DNA from: Parasteatoda lunata
Lineage: Eukaryota > Arthropoda > Arachnida > Araneae > Theridiidae
DNA: 64,000 nt
Direction of reading: 5' to 3'
Assembly: GCA_949128135.1 (NCBI GenBank)
Contig: OX421971.1
Span: 51,008,630 to 51,072,629, forward strand
Of this stretch, positions 12,064 to 24,200 are shown piece after piece. The notes beneath the pieces were generated by a model. That model saw only the letters and a program-made list of their open reading frames with translations, did no database searches and was not told the DNA's origin. Position numbers and translations under genes: made by a program. The first letter of the stretch is position 1. Each line of letters begins with the position of its first letter.

Positions 12064-12222
12064 TCAGCTAATCACTTGCATAATCCAGTTCGTGAATTTA
12101 GATATCCTAGTGCAGACACCAGGCATGTTAGGCTCTGCACAGCCGATGCCCCAAGATATAATACCAGCGAGAAACCAGCGTCCATCTTTTCTCTTTGCTT
12201 GCAACGGGCCTCCAGAATCTCC
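12064..12222 (-). CDS. Sb: Protease exon 7: catalytic serine and C-terminus
   Basis: 159 nt including the TGA at 12066-12064, acceptor ATTTTTCAG. Encodes GDSGGPLQAKRKDGRWFLAG, IISWGIGCAEPNMPGVCTRI and SKFTNWIMQVIS. Ser383 is the nucleophile. Gly405 and Gly415 match the open-pocket glycines of trypsin-like enzymes. Cys417 replaces the usual Tyr of PGVYT. A plus-strand opening at 12031-12237 is its antisense shadow. Confidence 0.95.
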   Translation of the reverse strand, partial: GDSGGPLQAKRKDGRWFLAGIISWGIGCAEPNMPGVCTRISKFTNWIMQVIS

Positions 12223-15200
12223 CTGAAAAATTATTGAATCGATAAATATACACGTGAGAAAAAGTAGAAGTTTAATAAGGTGTCAATCTTTGTGGAAAAC
12301 AGGATATTTCCATAATTAAATCATTAAAACTTGAACATGGAATTAAAAGTAAGTGAAATTTAAGATGCAAAAGCAATTTTAAAATAACTTAGATTCAAGA
12401 TATTGAGAAGCTAAGCATACCTGACATGAATCCCGTCCCCCTGCTTCATATCCTGCACATAAGAAAATGTCCGGAATACTCTCTTGCCGCCCCGCAGTAT
12501 GGAACATTTGTTGACACTTTTCGTTGCTGATGATTGGCACTTGTACCTGCTGTAGTTTGGAGGGCAAAGTACCACCTACGATACATCCATTTTGTATTAG
12601 AATCAATGCATAAGAAAAATAATTTTTAGTCACAATATATTATTAGGCTCAAAAGTGATTCAATGCGTTTATGTATTATTAAATGCTTTGATCCTATTAT
12701 CTACAGCATGGAACTTGAATTGCCTTATATATACTAGCAATATATGTAAACGTAAGAACACACAATGCATGATAATTGATTCATGATTATATTGATGTAC
12801 TTCAGCAATTAAATGTCGAAATAAAGAATTTACAACCAGTTAGCCGTTTCTTTTCTTAAAAGTATGTTATGGTAGAATTTATTCAAAACTCTGTGCAATA
12901 CCGTTGATGCAAATCGGGTAAGTGAATTTATTAAACCAATCAAATTTACGACCAACAAAAAGTTTCCTTATAAAGTAAGTTTTGAAAACTGGAAAAAAAT
13001 CAAGGCAGATATTCCGTAAATCAAATCAGCAAGGAAACAATGGGTATTGGATTAGATTACTAACAGTAAAGCAGAACATTCCATAGTGCACGAAACTCAA
13101 AGAACAATACTTAGTCAAGGTTGGACACATTTATATTGCATCAAGCTTATTTCTTCACTGTGCCCCTTTGCACATCTGCAAAAGCTAACTTAGAATTGAA
13201 TTTTCTATGCTGTTCTCTATAATTTAACATTGAAAACTACTTTCAACATCTGCAAAGGTGTTTGACTTAGTAAGGGAACACAATAGACCACCAGCTAATT
13301 TAAATGATGAAAAGACATGCTGTTTCTCTGCGTGTAGCTTCCTTACTTTGGCGTCATTCAGTAAGAGGGATGATTGCTGTTTGGAATTCACACCATTTCT
13401 TATTTAAGACATTTCCTTTCCTAGATTAGAGTTTTTATTTGCTTTTTGATGATTTTGTTTATTGTTGCAAAGATTTTATCATTTACATTTACGTTGAGTA
13501 TCAATAAATTTATTACATTATACATGCAGATGTGCAAAGTAACAATAGATGTTTCCCCCACAAAAAATTGTAACTAATTTTTTTTCTGTATTCTTTTACC
13601 AATTCCGCATATGAAAATTATTCTTTACTTTCACAAAATTTGGTGTGAAGGGTTAAGATAAAAATTGAGCTTACTTATTAAGACATAACAAATTTGAATG
13701 GTGCTATAAACTATACCTATGTAAAAGAAAGCTATGAAGACATGCGAAACAAGAAAATAAACATTTAAGAAACTAAATCTTTCTAGTAGACAAAAAATGA
13801 GAAAATTTATTTTTGTTATATTTATTTAGCAAACCAAAATGCAGCATTTTCGAGCATAGAGGATAAAAATTTTCGGTGGTGATAGATGATTATTTCGTAA
13901 CTGATAACGTTTTGCATTTCTGGTCTGTAGATTCTAGCTTTTATTTTTAGTTTATAAAAACGCAGTGTTTTTAAAAATTTTATTTTATTACTTTTGTTTA
14001 TTTTTAGTTTTACGTCTGTAATTTTGTTTATGTCGAAACGAAGTGTAATTTTAAACTTGAGATAAATTTTGCTCGTGTCATTTAAGAAATGATAGTAACT
14101 TGGGCTGACTTCTAGTACAGAACTCCAGGTAAAATTTTAACTTTGCCCAGAAATAGAGGCTGAGATTTGGACCGATAATGATATTTCTTTGGCGATAAAA
14201 TGGTGTAAAACTCTGGTTCTATAGGTCAAGAAATCATGGAAACTAGCATTATGTGCTCGAGTTAAAATTTAAGCATCTAAACCAGTGATTCTCAACTTTT
14301 TTTTTGTGGCGGCACACTTTTAAAGATTTTGAAGTTTGACGGCACACAATGAAAAAAATTCATTTAAAAGTTGTTTACTTACCTATAATACACAGTGTGA
14401 AATAGTTTGTGATAATAATTTTGAATGTGAAATAAAATAATATGTACTACAAAAGCACGTTTATTAAAAGATTAATTATTTCTTTCGACTAATTTTTTTA
14501 TAAGTTAGTAACAGCTATTTTTTTTTTGCTAGTTATTAATTGTTAGCTTGTTTTCTATAGTTATTAACTGTTAGATTTTTTATATTATTTTTTTGTGATT
14601 TCTTGTTAACTAGTTTTTTTCTAATTATTAATTGTTAGCTTATTTTTTTGTTAGTTATCCTTTGTCAATTTGCTTTTATAACTATTAATTGCATAGCTAA
14701 CTTTAATGATTAGCTCTTATTTCCGTTTGAAAGTTAATATTTAGCTTTCTTTCTTTTGTTAATCAATAATTTTATTAACAAAATTTTCATAGTCATTAAA
14801 TAGTCATTAAATTTTCTACTTATTTCAAAATTTTTTAAAATTGCCAAAGACAATTGAAACGCTCCCTTCTAATTTTAACTTATTTCAAGATTGTCAGAGA
14901 CAAGACAATCGCCGACAAAGATGTTCACGCGGTTAAAGCCCGAAAAAATTATAAAAAGTTTATTTATATATATATATATACTTTTTTTTAATTTAAACTT
15001 TACTCGTAATAAAAAAAAGCATTATAATTTTAACTGTATCATTCCTTATATTTGGCGGCACATTTTAAGAATTTGGCGGCACACAAAAGTGCCGCGGGAC
15101 AGTGGTTGAGAATCACTGATCTAAACTATTCGGAAACGTTGCCAAAATATCTCAATTCAATATTTCATCGTCATAAACATGAACGCGAGTTAGAAGATGA

Positions 15201-18200
15201 AAAGCCACTAAATCATCTGCGAGATAGCCAATTTAAAAGATGGACAAATGTTAAAGAAAAATTAGGGTTAATTAAATGCTAAAGAAATGTTAAGGAAAAA
15301 TAAATAGGAAAATATGAAACCTTCACTCAGTCTTCCCCATCCAGTCACAGTAGCATTCAGCCCAATGAATGTGTCGTCCATATCGGGCAAACATATGGGC
15401 CTGACATGGGGTTGAAGAGTTAGAGGAGACTCCAGCTTCACCAGAGCTAGATCATGCTCGTACGTGAAAAAGTTGTACCTTGGATGTACCACTTTCTTCT
15501 CTATACCTCTTTCTTGGAAAGGGGCCGGCTCTTGTACCGTAGAGAAATCAAACTCTCCTACACGAATTCGTATTTGAGACTTGAGCAGACTAGAGAATAA
15601 AAAGTAAAACTTAGAAATAAAGATGCTTAATCAATTTAAATATTTGTTATACATTAAAAATCAGTTGTGAATCAGAATTATTTAACAACAAACAATTTTA
15701 ATTAATCACTAAATAAACAGGTTGCTATTTGTATTGATCTGTTTACTCTATAACTAAATTTTGTTTGGGAACATACATTGTTTAATACGATACAATGGAA
15801 CGATACATTGTTTAATAATCTCCTTAGAGGATTAAGTGGTCGCTTTTTCGGAAAAAAAAAAAAAAAACTTAAGATGACAGGTACATTTCAGTTCTACTTA
15901 TTAATTTAAATGAAATTGTACAGTTTTACTAAAATAAACTTTTGTTCCCCATTCTACTACACACACGTTGATCATTGACTTCGTTTCACATAACGAATAA
16001 AAAATATTTAAATATCGAAAAATTTCAGATAAATTCCTTTTTTTATTAAATAGAATTGTAAACATCACTGATGTTATCTTTAAAATATTTGGGAAAAAAT
16101 AATTCGTCTGCAGTTTAATTTATGCGACACCAATAAAAAATTTCATTTTTTAAGTGTCTTTCTCGAACGATTTGATTGAAATTTTCGACTTCAAGTTCAA
16201 ATTCTCCCCTTCCATCTGTTCTACAAACTCCAGGACCACCAAATGGTTCTGGAGTTAGGAGCGGGAGACACGTACAAACTAATATTTTTAATAATTTTCA
16301 GTTTACTGCTGAAATCCAAGTAAACCGAGCACTTTTTTCTTTACTTTTCCCTTTACAAACTTTAAAAAAATTTAGAACATAAAAAAAGTAAACTACCGCA
16401 TTCACTTGATTCAGATTTTCATACAATTCGTTCTCGGTAAAAAGATATAAATAGAAATTCATTCGGTGAATAATTATAATAATACTAAACATTCGTTGGA
16501 TTTTCTACACGAAAAGGGAATCATACTCTTTGTAAATAAAATACACGTCTTAAGGTTAAGCGATTTCCCTGCTCTTCACACTTCTCCCCTCACCATTCGA
16601 CTGGTTTTAGCAAATCTTGCTTTTCCCATACGCGAGTATATTCCAACTGTTTACTGAATTTACCATGGGGACAAAAGCAAGATTTGCCGAAATCATGGAA
16701 GTGGAGAGGGGAAAAGTGTAGAGAGTGGTGGAAGTGCGCAAACTTGAGACACCAATTCCATTTACCAAGAGTATAAAAGTTAAGTGTGAGGTGCAGCTAT
16801 AAAAAAAAGTTATGTAAAATAGATTAAAATAACTTCGTTTAGGAAAGTTTATTTAATTTATTGTCATATCAGCCAAGAAGTTTAATAACAATTCCGGCAT
16901 GGAGTAGAATTATAATAGGAACATCTACTTGAATTTAAACTTTCCATTCTTCTTTAGACATATGGCGTAATTTTGAAAAGGATTTAATGTAATTCTCGCC
17001 AGAAGCTTTATAATCCATAATTCTTGTAGAAAACATACAACTCTGACGATTTTCTAAAACTATTTATCGAATTTTTCAAAGCCTGCCTTTCAATTAATTC
17101 ACATACAAAAATATTTGTGTAAAAACATTTTTAGAACATACTACTCGTTCTACGCCAAAAAAAATGAGGTATGAGCTTAAAATTTAGACGCTTATGACAA
17201 ATACGAAATTAAAATTGTAACACTGTAGTTCATTTGTTGGAGATCAAAAATATTATAATCAAACAGTGGACAGGGATAGACTGATTGGTAGGACGTTAGG
17301 CTCGTGTTTGTGAGAATGGGAGTTCGAATCCCACCGGATGAAGAATCCAAGTCTATTAAATGGAGAATAGCGCACAATTAACTCAGTCGGGGTCAAAAAG
17401 TCCTCCAAGTTTCCATAACAAATCAATACCTCTAGGAGTTACTGAAATGGAGATTGATCGTCCTCTGGTTCAGGTCAAAATTACGATATGTATATGAATG
17501 AATGGACTATGAATAAATGGAGTATAAATGGGTCGTCCCAGTAAAATGGGCTGAGACGTGTGCTTGGATGAAGCCGTATTCTTGGCCATAGATGGCGCCA
17601 CTGAAAGAAACGAGAAACGCACCTTTTGCCTAAAAAATTCGCTTGATTTCAAGCTGGCTTGATGATCGGCATAACATAACATAATCAAACAGTAATTTCA
17701 CGTAATATTTTTATTCTGTAAAATAAAATCTTACTCATCAACACAGTGAGCTGCAGTGGCTATCCAATTGGCGTTTAGAATAGCACCTCCACATCTATGT
17801 GTACTCGCAAAACCAAAGAATGACGACCTTCGCACAGAGACCTAAATAAAAAACGCACGACATTACATTTACATTTCATGAGCTGAATGAAATTTGTGAT
17901 ATTGTAGTACAGGTTTAACGTTGTACATAGTAACAAGTAAATTAAACAGAAAAATACTGTATTGTCAAAGTTCATACACTTATTTGTTGATTGGATCAAT
18001 TGGATCTGGAGACAAAAGTGTCAGAAGCGTTTAAACTGCATAGTAAAAATCGAATATTATTTTTCAATTACAATTGATTGATTGAGTGAGTGTAGAGTTT
18101 GCAGTTGAATCGCAGTCGGTTATAATGCGCAAAACTGAAACAATACTATAAAATTATCCCATAAAAAAGGAAAGATCACCGAAATATCTTGGAAGTCACG

Positions 18201-21200
18201 AACCTTTGGGTTTACTTTAAGGCTAGAGCTAATTAAAATAGTGCAAAAAACTATATCTGACGCAGAAAGAGAGATTAAGCAATATATAAGGTATCAAACG
18301 TCACTAAAGTACTTCAGAGTCTTGGATCTTGCACTACAAAGTACACAAGTATTAAGACTATAGATTGGACAAAAACTGTGAAATATATTAATAATAATAC
18401 AATATATTAGTATTAAAAATATTAATAATAATAACGCGATTTGCAACTGAGATATGTAAAAGCAACTAAAATTAGCTACGCTATTTACAATGAGATTAAA
18501 AGAAATTTTTCCTTCACCATGCCTTGTAATGAAGATGTTTGTTTTTAGTTATTTGTTTATTTAAAATAGCAATAAAATAAGAGTTATTTAAATTAGCAGT
18601 AAATATTTTAATTACATACATATATAGAACAAAAACAAAGCTAGCTACATCTTCCATTCCAGGTTTCAAAATTAGCTTATGATTTTTTTAAATTTTACAC
18701 CAGAGAAAAAAAAATTAAAAGTTGTTAAAAATTATAAGTGACTGGTTTTAAAACCTAAAGCCCTATTTAATGTAGAAAAAACTTATATAAGTGTTCCGTA
18801 ATTACCAGCTTTCATGTATTTGTTTTTAATTTTAGTTAAAAATACTGTACTAAACTACACTTTAGGATTCGTAAAATTAATATTGAAGAAAAGAAAAAAA
18901 AAAGTTTTTTTTTTTTCCCCCATTCTGAAGAATCATTATTGAGGTAAAGAAAAAAGGAGGGATTAAAATAATTTAAAACTGTTACTCATGACTGTTAGAT
19001 CAGGTTTAGCCTATCTAAAACCAACACAGTCTACGCTTATTTTGAAAACGGCACAAAACGTCAACAACAGTTTTGTAAAAATGAACAGCGTTTGTGGTCT
19101 AAAGTTTTAATATTTAAAAACTTACTCCAATGTTGCATGATTTGGCTTCATAAAAATTTTCTAAAACTGAAAATAAGGCAGAGGTTTTGATAATTTTCAT
19201 CTAGGTGGAGAAATGTTGCCAAAGTGGCGATTTTTAAAAAAGTCTTATAACTTTTAAAATATTTAACTTATTTGTCTGTTCTAAAGCCCAGATAATTAAA
19301 TCACCCTGTTTAAAATCATCGCATTGTTCAAGTGTAAGGCATTTAAACTATGGCTTTTTTTTATTTTCCTTGGAGAAAGAGTGAAAAACAACGTTAAGCT
19401 TCGAAAAACAAAAATGAGCTTCCTTCTCAAATGAGTCGGCTTAAGACAATTGTCATTTCCCCCTATGCTCCTATTGAATTCTATAATTACCAGATTGTAT
19501 TAAAACGTTTCTCTTTTTCATTTGAATATTAATTTACTATACCTTATGTTAATAACTTTAACTTTGTTTCTAGCAATAATTCTGAAATATACATTAAGGG
19601 TGGCCATTTTGGAACACCTCATGTTCAAAATACAATATATAAATAAATTTTACCTGCCAAGGCCATTCTCCAAAAGATGAATGTGTTCCACCAACAACTT
19701 TACTCTTCGGAAATAAGGCTGGAATTCCACATTCTGATTTCGAAGAAAAACATTGCAAAGAAATTAGTTGTAAAAATGAAATAACACTGGGTTAAAATTA
19801 ACTTATTTTCGAAAAAAGGCTGACTACAACTAGATAACTGGCAAAATTTAGAATATTCAGCATTTAATACTCTCAGATAACGATCTCATCAAAGTTAATG
19901 ACTTAGAACTTAAAGACTTAGACAAAGTTAAAGATTATTCGTACTTAGGAAAAAAATGATATTAAGTAGAGGAATATTTTACTTATGTTACAATACTGCA
20001 GGATAAATAATAGAAAATATCTAAAACGATAATACCCTCTAAATTTGATGAAAACTTTGTAAGGTGTTTTTGATTTGATCCATTTTTTCATTAAGTTGAA
20101 CCATAGTATCACATAAGTTTAAGAAGTACGATATTATAGATAAAATTCGAACGATGTTATGGTTCAAGACGCTACAAAGTTTTAATAGTGAGTGTAGTTT
20201 ACACAACTGCCAGTAATTTAATTGCTTAAATTTAAAAAAAACATGAACTGATAAAAAAAAAAGGTAATTTGTTTGAAAATAGCATCCTACGACGAACAAT
20301 ATGAAAGTGAATAACCATCCAATCAGCAAGTATGCAAGTTGGTATCGAGCTTGAATTTAATGAATGAATAAATGAATGAAATATATATATATATATGAAT
20401 CTATCTTGAAAAGTCCATTTGGAATTACTTCTGATTTATATTATTTCGACAACTTATAGCTGGTAATTAAAAAAAATATTATTACCTAAAGAATCTCTAT
20501 TATCAGGCTTCGCAGTTGTTGTTGATGACGTTTGTTGAGCCACTGTTGATTGAATGGTAGATGTTGACATAGGCTTTGCATTCGTTGTTGGAAAATTAAA
20601 CGTTGTGCCAATCGTCAGCGGAGCTGTTGTCATGAGAATCGGAGGCTTTGTCACTACCGTTGTTTGAACACTAGAAGCTGCTGGTTTCACTTTATTGGGC
20701 AAATCACCTTTTGGGGGAGAAAAGGGTGGCATAGATGAATTGCTAGAAGATCCTGAGGATCCTGGAACTAGATTATCTTCCTCTTTTGGCAATGAACAGC
20801 ATGTTCCCACCAAGAAGCGGTCCACACATGGTCCAAGTTGAACACCATCTGATTTGATGCATTGCCATACAAACATGCACGTTCCTTTGTCTCCCATGGC
20901 ATTTGTGCAGCTCTCTGGTCGAATTTTGATGGTAGATGCTGAAATAAAGAATGCAAATTAATTTTAAATACAAATATAAATGGTTTTGATGACAGTTTCT
21001 AATATAAGGCATACGAATGAGATAAATTGACATGCAAATATAGCTTTGATGGTAAATGAAGAAATTAAGTTAGGACTTTTACTCAATACTGGCAATTATT
21101 GATGGTAGATTGAGAGTTAAGATAGACAAGTTCGAAACAAATACATATTAGAAAAATACATCAGAATTCAATTGATTGTGAGGTTCAGTGAATGAGTGGA

Positions 21201-24200
21201 ATATGCTGCGGAAAAAAAAAATACAGCAGATACTAATCTTATTTTATTAGATGCATTGAACAGCCCGCCCATAGATCTGTGGTGATATAAAAGTTTAATT
21301 CCATAACTTTAAACTCTAAACACAATACATAAGGTTGGGAAGGTACTGGATCAAACATTGAAATAAGGTTGCTTCAGTGGTGTGCTTTTTGAATGACACT
21401 CTGCATTTTCGCTGAATGGAAACTGTCGTGGTCGTGAGAGCGGTGATTGGTGCGAGTCGGCAGAAGCATACTAACTGGCTGTTCATGGGGTCTGGATTTA
21501 AACCACAATCATCATTTTGGAATTAGGAAGTCCTGTCTGGCCCAGCAGACAATAATTGTAAAAAACAAACAAACATTGAGGTTGTTTAGGGAAGTTAGGT
21601 AATTAGTATTCTAAATCGTTATTTAATGATTTTATTTTTCAATTTTTAACTTTTTATGTGATTTTAGAAATATTTGTTTCAAGAAATGTTAGGAGAAATT
21701 CTCAATATTTGTGACTTGTTTTTAAAGCTTTTTAATTTCCTCTAAAAAATGAAGTACATCTAAAGTTACAGATCAAAATATGTTCCTCTTTATTGAAATA
21801 CTTCCGTATTATTTTAAATATGAACACTTTACGAGCATACATTGTATTTGAGAATATGGATATGTTATGAGAGAATTGATAAATTAACATAACTATAATT
21901 CATAGTGGCTCTATAATTTCTTAAGCGATCGGCCACAGAGACAACGTAGAATATTAGTTGCCAGGACACAATACAAACTAGTGTTCTTTTCTATCGTACT
22001 ACAAAGCCCGTTATACTAAAAAATATGAAAAGAAAACTGCGACGAAAGTAGTTTCGGTACTTGCAGCACGTTTCAAGTCTGCCTATGATTTCCCTCAATA
22101 ACTGAAAGCGAGTAAGCTGCGCCAAACATAGGCATCATTCCTTGTTTAATAGCCACAAATCAAATGGTGTTACAAACTGAGTGTAACAGAGAAAAAAAAA
22201 AAAATCAAAATCAAAGAGAAACTGCATATTAACAAGAAAATATAAAATCACTTGAACGATATCTCTTAGTGTTTAGATCAATTTTAAATCTCTTTTTTTA
22301 TTATCTTTAAAATTAATTCGCCTTATAAATAGTTAATAATTTAAAATCAGTTATAATAAAAATATTGGGTTTTGAAAATTACTCAAGATTTTTGGAAAAA
22401 AAATATTTTTGATATTATTATTAAAAGTCTCAAAATTGTACTAAAATGTTGAAAATCTATATTTAGAGATTAAACATTGATTTTTAAAAATACCCTCCTT
22501 AACGTTATTTAAAAAATTTCAGCTTTCTAACAACACGAATCTCAGTTCCTTTTAATAGCTATTGTAATTATGCGCAAGAAAAGTGAGAAAAAATGAATAT
22601 CAGCGTGTAAAAATCTTTTCTTTAATTTTGTTTTTCTTTTTAAATTTGTTTCAAAACATGGACTTGTTACAAGAATATGGATAAAAAGAAATTTAATTAC
22701 AAACTAAGTTTTATCTAAATGAAAGATTCTGCAAAGAAAAAAAAAAGGAAAATATGTTTACAAACAATTACTCATATTTCTTAAAAAGATTACATTCAAA
22801 GCATTTCTTGGCAAAGATAAATTTTAAACAATTTTGTGATCAAATGTTTTATATAGAGATTTTTTCTTGTAATGTTAGCGTGTAGTTATAAATTTTGCTT
22901 ACAGATAGCAGCACCATTCACTGAAAAAGTTAAATAACCATTCACTGAAAAGTTAAATATAGATGGCAGCACCATAAATGATTTCGTCTTTCTTTGAAGT
23001 CAGGCAAAACTTTTTTTCTTCTTAGGATTGATGAAAAATGGCTTTTTGAATTCTGAGGATGAAATTTTTTTTTGTGAAAAGCAAAATACTTAAAAAATTC
23101 TTGGGAATGCTTGCTAGCTATAAGTTCAAGGGTTAAAAAATATCTTGGATTGCATGTTTCTCTTGACATAGCATAGAGGAAATATATACATAAAAAAATA
23201 AGTATGGATTTAAAAAGAAAATATTCAAGACACACAAAAGCATTTGCAGTACTTATATGAAGTATATGTTCGTTATTTGATTCTTAGTTTGTGTTTCGTG
23301 ATGCATTAAAATGTCTTCCCATGAAAAGTAAAGGAAAACATAAAGGAACAAAAAATTTCTTATATATATATAAATTGGCATATTTAAATTAAAAAAATAA
23401 ATAAATATGTATCTTAAAAATTTTTATTTTTATTTTTAAAAATCCATATGAAGCTAACTATTATTATAATTACTATTATTATTTCTTTTTTTAAGTTTTG
23501 TGAGAAAAAACATTTTGCTTCGAAAAATACTTCGAAGTATTTTTAAGCCGAGTTGGGAGCTAACATATCCGACACTTTTAAAAATAAATTTGCAATTTTA
23601 TCAAACAATGGTACACACAAATTTTAAAATTTGAATTTTATTTATGTAATTAACATTAGAAATGTTACATTCCAGTACATTGCTAAGAACCGTACTAAAT
23701 TTATGCCAATTATTGTTTGAAAAATTATTGTAATGAGTTTGTCAAAACAAAAACTTTATTGATTGATTGATTGATTGATTGAAAAGGCTCACATTGATCA
23801 GAATTCTAAATGGTACCATATATACGAGAATCATAAATTATCTTGGCTTGAATAAGTTAGCATTTTCTTCATTTTGTATAGATGTATAATTTGTAAAGCT
23901 AAGCACAATAATTGCTGTTAGTAAGATTGACTATTGAGCGTTGAGTTTAAAACTAAACAGTTTTAAAATCATTTTAACAGTTGGTACAAATAATAAAAAA
24001 AGGGCAAATGATAGAAGTTAATTATAATTAATTAGAAAATTGTTCGGCTGCAATTTCGGTTAATTTTAAATCAGATGTAATGGATCCAATTAGTTTAAAA
24101 TTTTTAGTCTCTATAAAATGTTGTTGAGTAGGAACGCGGACCAATGTGTTTATTGACGATTAATTTTCTATCGTTTGTAGTTGATTTGCCACCTATTATA

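Noticed and set aside
12031..12237. 68-codon plus-strand opening
   Set aside because: Antisense shadow of the catalytic serine exon of the protease.
14891..15282. Plus-strand openings around the hAT right end
   Set aside because: They cross the transposon boundary and target duplication and show no transposase motif.
16176..16382. Possible exon with PLPSVLQTPGPPNGSG
   Set aside because: Mixed-composition patch in intron 4, but no splice-compatible frame with the protease and no recognised domain. Possibly a short dispersed repeat.
17300..17345. Possible tRNA gene (good A and B boxes), also near 29.5, 31.7, 38.2 and 41.1 kb
   Set aside because: No complete cloverleaf with paired acceptor stem was found, and each is followed by a SINE body or tail. 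Treated as SINE heads.
20768..21033. Two overlapping minus-strand openings in other frames
   Set aside because: Shadows of protease exon 2. The frame with the cysteine knot and matching splice phases is the real one.
22942..23235. 97-codon minus-strand opening in intron 1
   Set aside because: Phe/Lys/Leu-rich, no motif, no flanking splice sites that would fit the protease frame.
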